From the NCBI GenBank assembly GCA_905616435.1, contig CAJQSU010000002.1, positions 1 through 57,571 on the forward strand: 57,571 nt of DNA. Direction: 5' to 3'. Positions 18,950 through 29,584 of this stretch are shown piece after piece (within the stretch, counting starts at the first letter, position 1; each line of letters begins with the position of its first letter). Source of the DNA: an uncultured Candidatus Pelagibacter sp. (GTDB lineage Bacteria > Pseudomonadota > Alphaproteobacteria > Pelagibacterales > Pelagibacteraceae). Made by a program: the position numbers and the translations under genes. The notes under the pieces are model-generated. The model ran no database searches and was not told where the DNA came from. It worked only from the letters and a program-made list of their open reading frames with translations.

Positions 18950-20104
18950 ATGTCTTCTGATTTAAAAGTTTTACAAGTAATTCCAAAGCTAGGCCATGGA
19001 GGAGCAGAAACAGGCTGTTATGATATTGCTCACTATTTATCGGAAAATAATTGTAAATCATTTATTGTTACAAGTAGCGGACAATTAATTAAATTTATTA
19101 ATAAAGAAAAAGTTAAATTAATAAAACTACCTGTGCATAGTAAAAATCCTTTGATTATTTTATTCAATTCAATTGCTCTCATATTCATTATTTTTTTTTA
19201 CAATATTTCTATAGTTCATGCTCGAAGTAGAGCACCAGCCTGGTCTTGTTTTTTAGCCACAAAAGTCACAGGCAGAAAATTTGTTACTACATTTCACGGC
19301 ACTTATAATTACAATAATAAAATTAAAAAATTTTATAATTCAGTTATGGTTAAGTCTAATCTTGTTATTGCTGGTTCTAATTTTATTTTCTCACATATAA
19401 AAAAAAATTATTCTGATTATTTTAATATTGGAAATAAACTATTAGTAATTTTTAGGGGAATAAATGTAGATTACTACGATCCTACAACAAGTACTGAAGC
19501 AGAAGAAAAAAAATTACTAAAAAGTTGGGGGATACAGAGAGACAAAAAAATAATATTATTACCAGGACGCCTAACCTCATGGAAAGGACAGGAACTTTTT
19601 TTAGAGGCAATAAATTTAGTGAATATTCAACTTGGTTATGAAGCTTTTTATGTGGTTATTCTTGGAAGCGATCAAGGTCGAGATTTATATAAAAAGAAAC
19701 TTATTAGACTGAGTGAACAATATAGAATGACCAAACAGGTCAAATTTATTGATCACTGTAAAGATATGGCATTAGCATATAAAGTTTCAGATATAATAGT
19801 TTCACCATCTATTGAGCCCGAAGCTTTTGGAAGAGTAGCGGTAGAAGCTCAAGCAATGGAAAAAATAATAATTGCGAGTAATATAGGCGGCTCCAATGAA
19901 ACTGTTATTGATGGAAAAACTGGATATCTCTTTGAGTCAGGTGACCCCAAACCACTAAGTGAAAAAATCCTTAAAGTATTAAACTTAGACGACACTACAT
20001 TGAAAGCAGTTGGTATTGAGGGTAGAAAAAATATAGTTAGCAAGTTTAATGTTGAAAAAATGTGCTTTTCTACTTATTCAGAATATAAAAAATTAATAAA
20101 TTAA
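18950..20104 (+). CDS. Glycosyltransferase family 4 (GT-B fold)
   Basis: This 384-residue protein has the GT4 marks: an N-terminal IPKLGHGGAETG, TFHGTYN, the start of the nucleotide-sugar domain LLPGRLTSWKGQELFLEA and the E-x7-E region SIEPEAFGRVAVEAQAMEK followed by GGSNETVIDGKTGYLF. It should transfer a sugar from a nucleotide donor in a lipopolysaccharide or other surface-glycan pathway at the cytoplasmic membrane face; donor and acceptor are unknown. Its last base precedes the thrS start at 20105 directly, so it probably shares transcription with the translation genes downstream, although its function is unrelated. Confidence 0.88.
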   Translation: MSSDLKVLQVIPKLGHGGAETGCYDIAHYLSENNCKSFIVTSSGQLIKFINKEKVKLIKLPVHSKNPLIILFNSIALIFIIFFYNISIVHARSRAPAWSCFLATKVTGRKFVTTFHGTYNYNNKIKKFYNSVMVKSNLVIAGSNFIFSHIKKNYSDYFNIGNKLLVIFRGINVDYYDPTTSTEAEEKKLLKSWGIQRDKKIILLPGRLTSWKGQELFLEAINLVNIQLGYEAFYVVILGSDQGRDLYKKKLIRLSEQYRMTKQVKFIDHCKDMALAYKVSDIIVSPSIEPEAFGRVAVEAQAMEKIIIASNIGGSNETVIDGKTGYLFESGDPKPLSEKILKVLNLDDTTLKAVGIEGRKNIVSKFNVEKMCFSTYSEYKKLIN

Positions 20105-22021
20105 ATGCCAACTATAACATTACCAGACGGAAACAATTTAGAATTTCCAAATAAAGTAACAGGTTTAAAGGTTGCTGAAAAAATAAGCAAATCGCTTGCA
20201 AAGCAAGCGATGGTGATCGCAGTTGATGGTGAATTAAAAGATTTGGATTTTGTAATTGATAAAGATTGTGCTGTAAAAATATTTACTTCAAAAAACGAAG
20301 AAGGACTAGAAACAATAAGACATGACACAGCACATATTTTAGCAATGGCTGTACAAGAGCTTTTCCCAGAAACACAAGTTACAATTGGTCCTGTCATTGA
20401 AAATGGATTTTATTATGATTTTGCAAGAAAAGAACCATTCACCGAAGATGACTTAATAAAAATTGAAAATAAAATGAAAGAAATCGTTGATCGGGATGTT
20501 GTTACCAAAAGAGAAATTTGGTCGAGGGATAAAGCTATAGAGCACTTCAAAAAAAAAGGTGAAATTTATAAAGCACAACTAATTGAAAGCATTCCCCAAG
20601 AAGAAGAGGTATCAATATACTTTCATGGTGAATGGTACGATTTATGTAGAGGGCCTCATTTATCCTCAACAGGAAAAATTGGTAAATATTTTAAATTAAT
20701 GAAAGTTTCAGGTGCTTATTGGAGAGGTGATTCCAATAATGAAATGCTCCAAAGAATTTATGGAACAGGGTGGGCAACCCAAAAAGATTTAGATGCTTAT
20801 TTAAAGAGAATAGAAGAAGCTGAAAAGAGAGATCATAGAAAACTTGGAAAAGAAATGGATTTATTTCATTTTAGAGAAGAAAGCCCAGGTTCTGTTTTTT
20901 GGCATGAAAAAGGTTGGGCTCTATTTCAAAAATTAATTAATTATATGAGAGCTCGTCAGGATGCTGCAGGTTATAAAGAGGTGAACACACCTGAGGTACT
21001 AGACCGTTTGTTGTGGGAAAAGTCTGGCCATTGGGAAAAATACGGTGAAAATATGTATACGTCTGAAACACCTGATGAAAAAGTATTTGCAATTAAGCCA
21101 ATGAATTGTCCAGGCCATATAGAAGTTTTTAATCAAGGTCTAAAAAGTTATCGAGATTTACCTTTAAGAATTACTGAATTTGGTAAAGTTCATAGGTATG
21201 AACCCTCAGGTGCCTTACATGGATTGCTAAGAGTAAGAGCTTTTACTCAAGACGATGCACACATCTTTTGTACTGAAGACCAAATTACAAGTGAGTGTTT
21301 AAATGTTACCAATTTAATTTTGGATATTTATAAAGATTTAGGTTTTGAAAATGTAATTCTAAAATATGCTGATCGTCCAGAGGTAAGAGTAGGTGATGAT
21401 GAAGTTTGGGATAAAGCAGAAGCATCTTTATTAGAGGCAGTTAAAACATCAAAATTAGAGTATAGCATTAACAAAGGGGAAGGTGCTTTTTATGGTCCTA
21501 AAATTGAATTTGTTTTAAGAGACGCAATTGGTAGAGACTGGCAATGTGGAACACTTCAAGTAGATTTAAATTTACCTGGAAGGTTGGAGGCATCTTATGT
21601 TGATAAAGATGGAACAAAAAAAGTTCCAGTGATGTTACATAGAGCGCTATTTGGTTCATTAGAAAGATTTATTGGAATTTTAATTGAGCATTACGCTGGT
21701 AAATTTCCTTACTGGATTTCACCCCTTCAAACTGTTGTAATTCCTATATCTGAAGAGTTTGATGATTATGCAACTCAAGTTTCAAAAAAAATAAAAGAAA
21801 CTGGAATGAGCTCTTTTGTAGATTTAAAAAAACATAACTTAAACTATAAAATTAGAGATCATTCACTTGCAAAAATACCTCTCTTACTAATTTGTGGTAA
21901 AAAAGAAGTTGACAGTAACTCAGTAACGATTAGAAGATTGGACTCTAATAAACAAGAAAATATGGATTTAGACTTATTTTTAAAAACTTTCTCTGCTTTA
22001 AATAAAGCACCCTCAAATTAA
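20105..22021 (+). CDS. thrS: Threonyl-tRNA synthetase
   Basis: This 638-residue class II synthetase has an N-terminal TGS domain (1-60), the editing/SAD domain with HDTAHILAMAVQELFP and YDLCRGPHL, the catalytic domain with Zn-ligand Cys335 in MNCPGHIEVF, motif 2 FGKVHRYEPSG, and a C-terminal anticodon-binding domain beginning near PLQTVVIPI. The length matches the family. It charges tRNA-Thr. The start abuts the upstream GT4 stop and the stop abuts infC, so it heads a tightly packed translation operon. A strong 9-bp hairpin lies within codons 29-36. Confidence 0.97.
   Translation: MPTITLPDGNNLEFPNKVTGLKVAEKISKSLAKQAMVIAVDGELKDLDFVIDKDCAVKIFTSKNEEGLETIRHDTAHILAMAVQELFPETQVTIGPVIENGFYYDFARKEPFTEDDLIKIENKMKEIVDRDVVTKREIWSRDKAIEHFKKKGEIYKAQLIESIPQEEEVSIYFHGEWYDLCRGPHLSSTGKIGKYFKLMKVSGAYWRGDSNNEMLQRIYGTGWATQKDLDAYLKRIEEAEKRDHRKLGKEMDLFHFREESPGSVFWHEKGWALFQKLINYMRARQDAAGYKEVNTPEVLDRLLWEKSGHWEKYGENMYTSETPDEKVFAIKPMNCPGHIEVFNQGLKSYRDLPLRITEFGKVHRYEPSGALHGLLRVRAFTQDDAHIFCTEDQITSECLNVTNLILDIYKDLGFENVILKYADRPEVRVGDDEVWDKAEASLLEAVKTSKLEYSINKGEGAFYGPKIEFVLRDAIGRDWQCGTLQVDLNLPGRLEASYVDKDGTKKVPVMLHRALFGSLERFIGILIEHYAGKFPYWISPLQTVVIPISEEFDDYATQVSKKIKETGMSSFVDLKKHNLNYKIRDHSLAKIPLLLICGKKEVDSNSVTIRRLDSNKQENMDLDLFLKTFSALNKAPSN
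20191..20211 (+). other. Strong 9-bp hairpin inside the thrS coding start
   Basis: ATCGCTTGC (20191-20199) and GCAAGCGAT (20203-20211) are perfect inverted repeats around the triloop AAA. Five of nine pairs are G-C, unusual in this AT-rich sequence. It sits about 87 bases into thrS. Expression control of thrS is possible but purely inferred; it could also be a codon-level coincidence (the peptide is SLAKQAM). Confidence 0.45.
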
Positions 22022-22567
22022 GTGGCAGATTTTAAACAAAATTATTTTCAAAGAAGAACTAAGGACCGGGGTCCGAGATCAAATAATAGGATCTCCTCAC
22101 CAGAGGTACAAGTTATAGGAAGTGATGGTGAAAACCTAGGAACTCTAAGCACCAATGAAGCTATATCAATGGCTAAAAATCTAGGATTAGATTTAATTGA
22201 AATTGCAGCAAATGCAAATCCACCTGTTTGTAAAATTATGGACATGGGAAAATTTAAATATGATGCTCAAAAGAAAGCTAATGTTGCAAAGAAAAAACAA
22301 AAAATAGTTTTATTAAAAGAGATTAAAATGAGACCAGTAACAGAAACTCATGACTACGATTTTAAAGTTAAAAATGCAAAAAAATTTATTGCTAAAGGTG
22401 ACAAGGTAAAGTTTACAGTTAGATTTAAAGGTCGTGAACTTCAACACTCTCATATAGGAAAAGAACTAATGGATAAGATTAAAGAAGATATGAAAGAAGT
22501 TGGCAAGGTGGAATTGCACCCTAAGTTTGATGGTAAGCAAATGATCATGGTAATTCAGCCATTATAA
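22022..22567 (+). CDS. infC: Translation initiation factor IF-3
   Basis: This 181-residue protein starts with GTG directly after the thrS stop. It contains the IF-3 N-domain (NEAISMAKNLGLDLIEIA, PPVCKIMDMGKFKYD) and C-domain (KEIKMRPVTETHDYDFKVK, KFTVRFKGRE, VGKVELHPKFDGK). IF-3 binds the 30S subunit and checks start-codon choice. E. coli infC famously uses AUU for autocontrol; here the first codon is GTG and no AUU in a better place is seen. It is followed by rpmI after 53 bases, the conserved infC-rpmI-rplT order. Confidence 0.96.
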   Translation: MADFKQNYFQRRTKDRGPRSNNRISSPEVQVIGSDGENLGTLSTNEAISMAKNLGLDLIEIAANANPPVCKIMDMGKFKYDAQKKANVAKKKQKIVLLKEIKMRPVTETHDYDFKVKNAKKFIAKGDKVKFTVRFKGRELQHSHIGKELMDKIKEDMKEVGKVELHPKFDGKQMIMVIQPL

Positions 22568-22620
22568 GCCTTAATTAAGGTTGTAAATTTTAATTATTCT
22601 TTGTATAAGCTCGCAGCATT

Positions 22621-22827
22621 ATGCCGAAACTTAAAACTAAAAGCTCAGCAAAAAAAAGATTTAAAATTTCAGCAACAGGCAAAGTAATGACTGCACAAGC
22701 TGGTAAGAGGCACGGTATGATTAAAAGAACAAATTCACAAATTAGAAAACTAAGAGGCACGACCGCAATGTCAAAACAAGATGCTAAAATTGTTAAGTCG
22801 TATATGCCGTACAGTTTAAGAGGATAA
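22621..22827 (+). CDS. rpmI: Ribosomal protein bL35
   Basis: This 68-residue very basic protein begins [20 protein letters not shown] and continues with [18 protein letters not shown], the standard L35 sequence. It belongs to the 50S subunit. It lies between infC and rplT and ends 1 base before the rplT start. The 53-base spacer before it contains the 12-bp palindrome CCTTAATTAAGG (22569-22580) but no convincing L20-type autoregulatory fold. Confidence 0.96.
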   Translation: MPKLKTKSSAKKRFKISATGKVMTAQAGKRHGMIKRTNSQIRKLRGTTAMSKQDAKIVKSYMPYSLRG

Positions 22828-22828
22828 A

Positions 22829-23185
22829 ATGGCAAGAGTTAAAAGAGGTGTAACCAGCCGAGCTAAACATAAAAAAGTTTTAAAAGCTGTCAAAGGTCAA
22901 TGGGGCAGAAGAAAAAATACTATTAGAGTTGCTAAGCAAGCTATGGAAAAAGCTATGCAATATGCGTACCGTGATAGAAGAAATAAAAAGAGAGATTTTA
23001 AATCACTTTGGATACAGCGAATTAATGCTGGTGTAAGAGCCGAAGGTTTGACTTATTCTAAGTTTATTAATGGATTAAATAAGTGTGGAATTACCATTGA
23101 TAGAAAAATACTTGCTGAAATAGCCTATGATAGTCCAGAAGCATTTAAAACGATTGTACAAAAAGCTCAATCTGCTTTAAATTAA
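22829..23185 (+). CDS. rplT: Ribosomal protein bL20
   Basis: This 118-residue basic protein begins [19 protein letters not shown] and includes [20 protein letters not shown] and [19 protein letters not shown], diagnostic of L20, an early 50S assembly protein that in many bacteria represses its own operon. It follows rpmI by one base. The short spacer to pheS contains an 8-bp hairpin. Confidence 0.97.
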   Translation: MARVKRGVTSRAKHKKVLKAVKGQWGRRKNTIRVAKQAMEKAMQYAYRDRRNKKRDFKSLWIQRINAGVRAEGLTYSKFINGLNKCGITIDRKILAEIAYDSPEAFKTIVQKAQSALN

Positions 23186-23214
23186 TCTTCACTATTGTTT
23201 TTCTTCAGTGAAGA
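23186..23214 (+). other. Hairpin between rplT and pheS
   Basis: TCTTCACT (23186-23193) and AGTGAAGA (23207-23214) form a perfect 8-bp stem with a 13-base T-rich loop, placed exactly after the rplT stop. It ends 14 bases before the pheS ATG. No T-run follows, so it is not a standard terminator. It could be an mRNA processing or stabilising structure or affect pheS initiation; function is unproven. Confidence 0.4.
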
Positions 23215-23228
23215 AATAATCTCCTAAT

Positions 23229-24296
23229 ATGTCTGATATTAAAAAAATAAAAGATGAATTTCTTTTAAAGTTAAAAGGTAATTTAGACTTAAATCAAGTT
23301 AACCAAATCAAGACAGATCTATTTGGTAAAAATGGATTGATTAGTTCTCAATTTAAACAACTTGGAAAAGTGGAAGAAGAAAAGAGAAAGAAATTTGCAT
23401 CAGATTTGAACTTAGTAAAAAATGAACTTCAAGATTTAATAACTACGAAAATTGATGATATTGAAAAAAAAGAGATTAACCAAAAGTTAGAAAAGGAAAA
23501 AATAGATATTACTTTACCAGAAAGACCTTTCGTGCAAGGAAAGATTCACCCTGTATCTCAAGTTATAGACGAAATTTCTTCTATTTTTTCAGAAATTGGT
23601 TTTAGCGTTGAAGAGGGCCCCGATGTTGAAAATGAATATAATAATTTTACAGCATTAAACACACCTGACAACCATCCAGCAAGAGATATGCATGACACTT
23701 TTTATTTAGATGATAAAAAAGAATTATTATTAAGAACACATACTTCTCCGGTTCAAATTAGAACTATGCTTAATGATAAACCACCTTTTAAAATAATAGC
23801 ACCTGGCAGAACATATCGATCTGATAGTGATCAAACACATGCACCTATGTTTCATCAAGTTGAGGGATTACATATCGATAAAAATATTAATATGGGACAT
23901 TTAAAAGGGTGTTTAAATTACTTTATTAAAGAGTTTTTTGAAGTTGATAAAATTAAAATGAGATTCAGACCAAGTCATTTTCCTTTTACAGAACCTTCAG
24001 CTGAAGTTGATATTGGTTATGAAATTAAAGATGGAAAAATATTGATTGGAGAAGGAGACAAGTGGCTCGAGGTTTTAGGCTGTGGAATGGTTCATCCAAA
24101 TGTTTTAAAAAATGTAAAAGTAAACCCTGGTGAATTCCAAGGATATGCATTTGGGATGGGCATAGATAGATTGGCAATGCTTAAATATGGGATTAATGAT
24201 TTAAGAGCATTTTTTGATTGTGATTATAGATGGCTAAATCATTTTGGGTTTGATCCAATAGATGTGCCAACAAACTATAGAGGCTTGAGCAGATGA
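23229..24296 (+). CDS. pheS: Phenylalanyl-tRNA synthetase alpha subunit
   Basis: This 355-residue protein has an N-terminal coiled coil (about 1-90) and a class II catalytic domain with [21 protein letters not shown], the motif 2 region [20 protein letters not shown] and motif 3 [14 protein letters not shown]. With PheT it forms an alpha2-beta2 enzyme charging tRNA-Phe. The stop overlaps the pheT start by four bases (ATGA), so translation is probably coupled. Confidence 0.97.
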   Translation: MSDIKKIKDEFLLKLKGNLDLNQVNQIKTDLFGKNGLISSQFKQLGKVEEEKRKKFASDLNLVKNELQDLITTKIDDIEKKEINQKLEKEKIDITLPERPFVQGKIHPVSQVIDEISSIFSEIGFSVEEGPDVENEYNNFTALNTPDNHPARDMHDTFYLDDKKELLLRTHTSPVQIRTMLNDKPPFKIIAPGRTYRSDSDQTHAPMFHQVEGLHIDKNINMGHLKGCLNYFIKEFFEVDKIKMRFRPSHFPFTEPSAEVDIGYEIKDGKILIGEGDKWLEVLGCGMVHPNVLKNVKVNPGEFQGYAFGMGIDRLAMLKYGINDLRAFFDCDYRWLNHFGFDPIDVPTNYRGLSR

Positions 24297-26701
24297 AGAT
24301 CACAACAAACTGGCTTAAAGAACATTTGGAAACCAAACTTAGTGAAAATCAAATTATAGATAGACTTACAGATATTGGTTTGGAAGTAGAGGGTGTTGAC
24401 AGCCAATCAAGTGAGCTAGATAGCTTCATAGTTGCTAAAATTTTAAAAGCAGAAAAACATCCTGATGCAGACAGACTTAGTGTTTGTGATGTAGACATTG
24501 GATTAAGTGATTCCATTAAAGTTGTTTGTGGTGCACCTAATGTAAAAGAAGGACTACTGACAATTTATGCACCACCAGGTGCAGTAGTGCCAAAAAACCA
24601 GATGAAATTAGTGATAAGTAAGATAAGAGGTGTCACCTCGCATGGAATGCTTTGTTCGGAGGCTGAGCTCAACTTATCAAATGAAAGCGATGGCATTACA
24701 GAACTTTCTCCAAAAAAATATGAAAAAAAAATAGGCGAAAATTATTTTCCTAAAAGCAGCATAAATGTAATTGATATTTCTATTACACCAAATAGAGCAG
24801 ATTGTTTGGGTGTAAGAGGAATAGCAAGAGATTTAGCTACAGCAGGTTCTGGTGCATTAAAAAAATTAAAGATAGAGAGGTTAATTCAAAAAAATAAACA
24901 AAAAATAAGTATAAAAATAATTAAAGAAAAAAACCAAGGATGTACTTCTTTTGGAAGCTGTTTAATTACAGGTGTAAAAAATACAGAAAGTCCAGATTGG
25001 TTAAAGAAAAAAATAATATCATTAGGTCAAAAACCAATCTCTGCAATAGTTGATATTACAAATTATGTAATGTTTGATTTGAATAGACCACTGCACGCTT
25101 ATGATGCTGATAAAATAGATAAAGGAATAATCGTAAGGAATTCTAAAAAAGGTGAAAAATTTAAAGCTTTGGATGAGAAAGATTACAACCTTGAAGACGG
25201 TATGTGCGTTATTACAGATGCTTTAGGAATATTAGGTTTGGGAGGAATTATTGGCGGCACAAGGTCTGGAACTGAACTTGATACAAAAAATGTATTAATT
25301 GAGTCAGCTTATTTTAATCCAAGATTAATTAGAAAGACCTCAAAAATTTTAAATATTGATACAGATGCAAAGTTTAGATTTGAAAGAGGTATTGATCCAT
25401 TATCAATAGAACAAGGACTCCAACGAGCTGCCGAACTAATTAAAAAAATTTGCGGAGGAGAAATTAGTAAATTTGATATTCAAAAAATAGAAAATATAAA
25501 AAATAGCTTTGTAAAATTTGACATGAAGTTATTTGAAAAAATAACAGGCTTTAAAATTGACCAAAAAGAAATGACTAAAATTTTAACTAATTTAGGTTTC
25601 AAAATAAAAAAACAAAAAAGTTTATTACTGTTAACAGTACCATCATGGCGACATGACATTGAGCAAGAGGTGGATATAGTCGAAGAGCTAGTGAGAATTA
25701 AAGGTTATGACCAAATTAAGATGATCGAACCTGAAAAGGTTAGAAATAAAAATACCTTAAATAAAGCACAAAAATTATTTCATTTCTTACAGAGGGCCAT
25801 TGCATCAAAGGGATACTTCGAAGCCATTACATGGTCTTTTACTGACAGTAAAGTTAATCAACTATTTATTGAGAATAATACAGAAATCAAGATAGTTAAT
25901 CCCATAAGCACAGATTTAAATGTATTGAGAAGTTCAATTTTTTCAAATTTAATTATTAATCTAAAAAAAAATTTAGTAAGAGGATTTAAAGATTTATCAA
26001 TATTTGAAATAGGTCCAACTTTTTCAGGATTTAAACCAGGTGAACAACAAACTGTAGTCAGTGGATTAAGAACTGGAAAACTATCTAGACATAGTTGGGT
26101 GGAACAAGAGAGATTTGTTGATGTTTTTGACGTTAAAAGAGATGTTGTTCAAAGTTTAGTTGAAGCCGGATTTAACAAAGACAAATTCTATATTGATGAC
26201 AAAACACCAAACTATTATCACCCAGGAAAATCCGGAAGAATATTTTTAAATAAGGATCAAGAAAAAGTAGTAGCTTTTTTTGGTGATATTCACCCAAATA
26301 TATTAAAAAAATTAGATATTAAAACTGAATCATTAGTAGGGTTTGAAATATTTTTAGACAATATAAAACAACCAAAAAAATCATTAAAAAATCAAAAAAC
26401 TCAATATAGATATTCTGACTTTCAAAAATCAGAAAGAGATTTTGCTTTTGTTTTAGATAAAAATTTTAAGGTCCAGGAATTAATAGAGATAATTACTAAT
26501 ATAGATAAAGATTTAATAAAATCTGTTAAAGTATTTGATGTTTATCAGGGTGAAAATATTGATGAAAGAAAAAAATCGATTGCATTAAATGTTACAATTC
26601 AATCTTTAGAAAAAACACTTAATGAAGAAGATTTAAATAAGATAAGCCAGCTTATTATTTCAACTGTAGAATCAAAAACAGACGCTAAGATTAGAGCGTA
26701 G
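24293..26701 (+). CDS. pheT: Phenylalanyl-tRNA synthetase beta subunit
   Basis: This 802-residue protein shows the full PheT order: N-terminal tRNA-binding OB domain (about 40-150, [10 protein letters not shown]), B3/B4 editing region ([18 protein letters not shown]), B5 domain, catalytic-like domain ([18 protein letters not shown]) and C-terminal ferredoxin-like anticodon-binding domain ([17 protein letters not shown]). It starts in overlap with pheS and ends 2 bases before lepA, continuing the operon. Confidence 0.97.
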   Translation: MKITTNWLKEHLETKLSENQIIDRLTDIGLEVEGVDSQSSELDSFIVAKILKAEKHPDADRLSVCDVDIGLSDSIKVVCGAPNVKEGLLTIYAPPGAVVPKNQMKLVISKIRGVTSHGMLCSEAELNLSNESDGITELSPKKYEKKIGENYFPKSSINVIDISITPNRADCLGVRGIARDLATAGSGALKKLKIERLIQKNKQKISIKIIKEKNQGCTSFGSCLITGVKNTESPDWLKKKIISLGQKPISAIVDITNYVMFDLNRPLHAYDADKIDKGIIVRNSKKGEKFKALDEKDYNLEDGMCVITDALGILGLGGIIGGTRSGTELDTKNVLIESAYFNPRLIRKTSKILNIDTDAKFRFERGIDPLSIEQGLQRAAELIKKICGGEISKFDIQKIENIKNSFVKFDMKLFEKITGFKIDQKEMTKILTNLGFKIKKQKSLLLLTVPSWRHDIEQEVDIVEELVRIKGYDQIKMIEPEKVRNKNTLNKAQKLFHFLQRAIASKGYFEAITWSFTDSKVNQLFIENNTEIKIVNPISTDLNVLRSSIFSNLIINLKKNLVRGFKDLSIFEIGPTFSGFKPGEQQTVVSGLRTGKLSRHSWVEQERFVDVFDVKRDVVQSLVEAGFNKDKFYIDDKTPNYYHPGKSGRIFLNKDQEKVVAFFGDIHPNILKKLDIKTESLVGFEIFLDNIKQPKKSLKNQKTQYRYSDFQKSERDFAFVLDKNFKVQELIEIITNIDKDLIKSVKVFDVYQGENIDERKKSIALNVTIQSLEKTLNEEDLNKISQLIISTVESKTDAKIRA

Positions 26702-26703
26702 TC

Positions 26704-28509
26704 ATGACAAAAATTGACCATATAAGAAACTTTGCAATTATTGCACATATTGATCATGGCAAATCAACTATAGCAGATAGAATAATTCATAACTGTGGTG
26801 GACTTACTGAAAGAGAAATGAAAGCTCAAGTTCTAGATTCTATGGATATAGAGCGTGAAAGGGGAATAACAATTAAAGCCCAAACAGTAAAACTTAATTA
26901 TCAGGCTAAAGATGGGAAAAAATATATTTTAAATATTATTGATACTCCAGGTCATGTAGATTTTAGTTATGAGGTTAGTAGATCTTTATATGCTTGTGAA
27001 GGGTCTATTTTAATTGTTGATAGTACCCAGGGTGTTGAGGCTCAAACATTAGCAAATGTTTACCAAGCACTGGATACCAATCATGAGATAGTTCCAGTTT
27101 TAAATAAAGTTGATTTACCAGCTTCGGATTTAGAAAAAACAAAAAAGCAAATAGAAGATGTAATTGGAATTGATACTGAAAATGCCATACCATGTTCAGG
27201 GAAAACTGGTGAAGGAATTGAAGATATCTTAGAGCAAATCATAATATCATTGCCTGGACCAGAAGGGGAAAAAGATGCAGACTTAAAATGTTTATTAGTT
27301 GATAGTTGGTATGACACTTATCTAGGGGTAGTTATCTTAGTTAGAATTATTGATGGAAAAATTTCAAAAAATATGAAAATTAAAATGATGTCTACTAACC
27401 AAGATTATATTGTTGAAAAAGTTGGAATATTTACACCTAAAGCTACTGATATTAATGAATTAAACGCTGGAGAAATTGGATTTATAACAACTGGAATAAA
27501 AGTTTTATCAGATACAAAAGTTGGAGATACTATTTGTGATGCTGGCAAACCTCTTCAGAAGGCTTTGCCAGGGTTTAAGCCAAGTAAACCAGTGGTATTT
27601 TGTGGGCTGTTTCCAGTAGACAGTTCCGAGTATCAGAAACTAAAAGATGGCCTAGGTAAACTACAATTAAATGATGCTAGCTTTTCTTTTGAAGCAGAGT
27701 CTTCTACAGCATTAGGACTGGGTTTTAGGTGTGGTTTTTTAGGTTTGCTTCATTTAGAAATAATTACTGAAAGATTAGAGAGAGAATTTGACATAAATTT
27801 ATTAACAACAACACCAGGTGTTGTATACAAAGTTCATCTAAATAAAGGGGAAATAATAAATTTACATAATCCATCTAGCTTACCAGACCCAACATATATT
27901 AAGTTAATTGAGGAGCCCTGGATAAAAGCTACAATTATTACACCAGATGAATATCTTGGCTCAATAATTAAGATATGCCAAGATAAAAGAGGAATACAAA
28001 CTAATTTAAGCTACTCAGGGAATAGAGCCGTGTTAAATTATGAAATTCCACTGAATGAAGTTGTTTTTGATTTTAATGATAGGCTTAAGTCTATGACAAG
28101 TGGTTATGCTAGTTTTGATTATGAAATTATAGATCATAGAGAAGGTGACTTAGTTAAACTGGGAATCTTAGTAAACGCAGAACCTGTTGATGCTCTATCC
28201 ATGATGGTTCATAAAGATTTTGCACAAAATGTAGGAAGAGAAGTCTGTGAAAAATTGAAAGAATTAATACCAAGACATAATTTCATGATACCGGTGCAAG
28301 CAGCAATAGGAGGAAAAATTATAGCTAGAGAAACCATAAAAGGATTTAAAAAAGATGTTTTAACAAAAATTCATGGTGGTGGAGCTACTGATAGAAAAAG
28401 AAAACTATTAGAAAAACAAAAAAAAGGAAAAGCTAGAGGCAAACAATTTGGTAAGGTAGAAATACCACAGGAAGCTTTCATAGGTGTTCTTAAAATTAAA
28501 AAAGAGTAA
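26704..28509 (+). CDS. lepA: Elongation factor 4 (LepA) GTPase
   Basis: This 601-residue translational GTPase has G1 [10 protein letters not shown]2 region [12 protein letters not shown]3 [12 protein letters not shown]4 NKVDLP and the LepA-specific C-terminal domain ending [23 protein letters not shown]. It back-translocates or remodels stalled ribosomes. The length matches the family. It is the last core gene of the translation block; an accessory glycan gene starts 2 bases after its stop, so that gene is probably co-transcribed. Confidence 0.97.
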   Translation: MTKIDHIRNFAIIAHIDHGKSTIADRIIHNCGGLTEREMKAQVLDSMDIERERGITIKAQTVKLNYQAKDGKKYILNIIDTPGHVDFSYEVSRSLYACEGSILIVDSTQGVEAQTLANVYQALDTNHEIVPVLNKVDLPASDLEKTKKQIEDVIGIDTENAIPCSGKTGEGIEDILEQIIISLPGPEGEKDADLKCLLVDSWYDTYLGVVILVRIIDGKISKNMKIKMMSTNQDYIVEKVGIFTPKATDINELNAGEIGFITTGIKVLSDTKVGDTICDAGKPLQKALPGFKPSKPVVFCGLFPVDSSEYQKLKDGLGKLQLNDASFSFEAESSTALGLGFRCGFLGLLHLEIITERLEREFDINLLTTTPGVVYKVHLNKGEIINLHNPSSLPDPTYIKLIEEPWIKATIITPDEYLGSIIKICQDKRGIQTNLSYSGNRAVLNYEIPLNEVVFDFNDRLKSMTSGYASFDYEIIDHREGDLVKLGILVNAEPVDALSMMVHKDFAQNVGREVCEKLKELIPRHNFMIPVQAAIGGKIIARETIKGFKKDVLTKIHGGGATDRKRKLLEKQKKGKARGKQFGKVEIPQEAFIGVLKIKKE

Positions 28510-28511
28510 TA

Positions 28512-29540
28512 ATGAATAAAATTAATTGGGGAATTATTGGACTGGGTGATATTGCTCTTAAATTTTCAAATGCTTTTGACAAGATGCAAAATGCGAGATT
28601 AGTTGCAGTTGCAAGCATGGATGGAAGTAAATTAAAAAAATTTAGTGAAAGATTTAATATAAAAAAAGAATTTCAATTTGATAAATATGAAGACTTGTTA
28701 AATTGTGAGGAAGTAGACATTGTATACATAGCTTTACCAAATTCCTTGCATAAAGATTGGGTTTTACAAGCTCTTAAGAAAAAAAAAAATGTTTTAGTGG
28801 AAAAACCTGCTGTAATTAATTTTGCCGAAGCAAATGAAATAAAAGATTACTTAAACTCAACTAATCTTTTTTTTAGCGAAGCTTTTATGTACAGATATCA
28901 TCCACAAATAAATTCAGTAATAAATATAATAAAAGATAATACAATTGGAAATTTATTATCTATGAAATCTTTTTTTGGAGTAAATATTCTTACTAAAAAA
29001 AAGCTATATTTTTTTAATAAAAAAAAAAAAATAGATCCAAAGTCCAGACTTTTTAATAAAGAATTAGGTGGGGGGTGTATTTTAGATTTAGGATGTTACC
29101 CCTCATCTTTTAGTTTATTAATTGGATCTTTAGTGGGGAATGTAAGTAAAGATAATTTAAGATTACACAATGTTGTAAAGCAAATTGGTGAAACAGAAGT
29201 TGATATTGATTCTTCTGCTGAATTATTATTTCAAGGTGGCTTTAAATCTAAGATATTTGCCTCATTTAAAAATAATCTAGGTAGTGGCAGTGTAATTATT
29301 GGAGAAAAAGGAACAATAATTTTGAATAATACTTGGACGGGTGGTGATATAATTTTAAAAATTAAAAACAATAATGATAAAATTATTAAACATGATTCTA
29401 ATAAAAATGTTTATGCATATCAAATTAATGAAATTAGTCAGAGATTGTTGAATGGAACAAATAGTTCTAGTTTCCCTGTAATGAGTTTAAATGAAACTTT
29501 AACAAATATGAAAGTAGTTGAAAATTGGTTAAATTATTAG
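28512..29540 (+). CDS. Gfo/Idh/MocA-family NAD(P)-dependent oxidoreductase
   Basis: This 342-residue protein has the N-terminal Rossmann fold GIIGLGDIALKF, the family's EKP motif in LVEKPAVINFAEA and a C-terminal domain with GGGCILDLGCYPSS. Such enzymes oxidise or reduce sugars, often nucleotide-sugars for surface glycans. The gene is richer in A-runs than its neighbours, including A11 at 28779-28789 and A13 at 29019-29031 inside the frame. It starts 2 bases after lepA and precedes GT61. The substrate is not predictable. Confidence 0.87.
   Translation: MNKINWGIIGLGDIALKFSNAFDKMQNARLVAVASMDGSKLKKFSERFNIKKEFQFDKYEDLLNCEEVDIVYIALPNSLHKDWVLQALKKKKNVLVEKPAVINFAEANEIKDYLNSTNLFFSEAFMYRYHPQINSVINIIKDNTIGNLLSMKSFFGVNILTKKKLYFFNKKKKIDPKSRLFNKELGGGCILDLGCYPSSFSLLIGSLVGNVSKDNLRLHNVVKQIGETEVDIDSSAELLFQGGFKSKIFASFKNNLGSGSVIIGEKGTIILNNTWTGGDIILKIKNNNDKIIKHDSNKNVYAYQINEISQRLLNGTNSSSFPVMSLNETLTNMKVVENWLNY
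29019..29031 (+). repeat. A13 homopolymer inside Gfo/Idh gene
   Basis: Thirteen consecutive A span codons for four Lys plus the first base of an Ile codon. A second run of 11 A lies at 28779-28789 in the same gene. Runs of this length are prone to slippage in replication or transcription and would shift the frame. Confidence 0.9.
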
Positions 29541-29584
29541 ATTACAGCAACAATATAGCATTTTTCAAAGTTAAAGATTAATTA

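Noticed and set aside
22569..22580. CCTTAATTAAGG palindrome between infC and rpmI as an L20 autoregulatory site
   Set aside because: Too short to form a hairpin with a loop, and no pseudoknot-like partner was seen.
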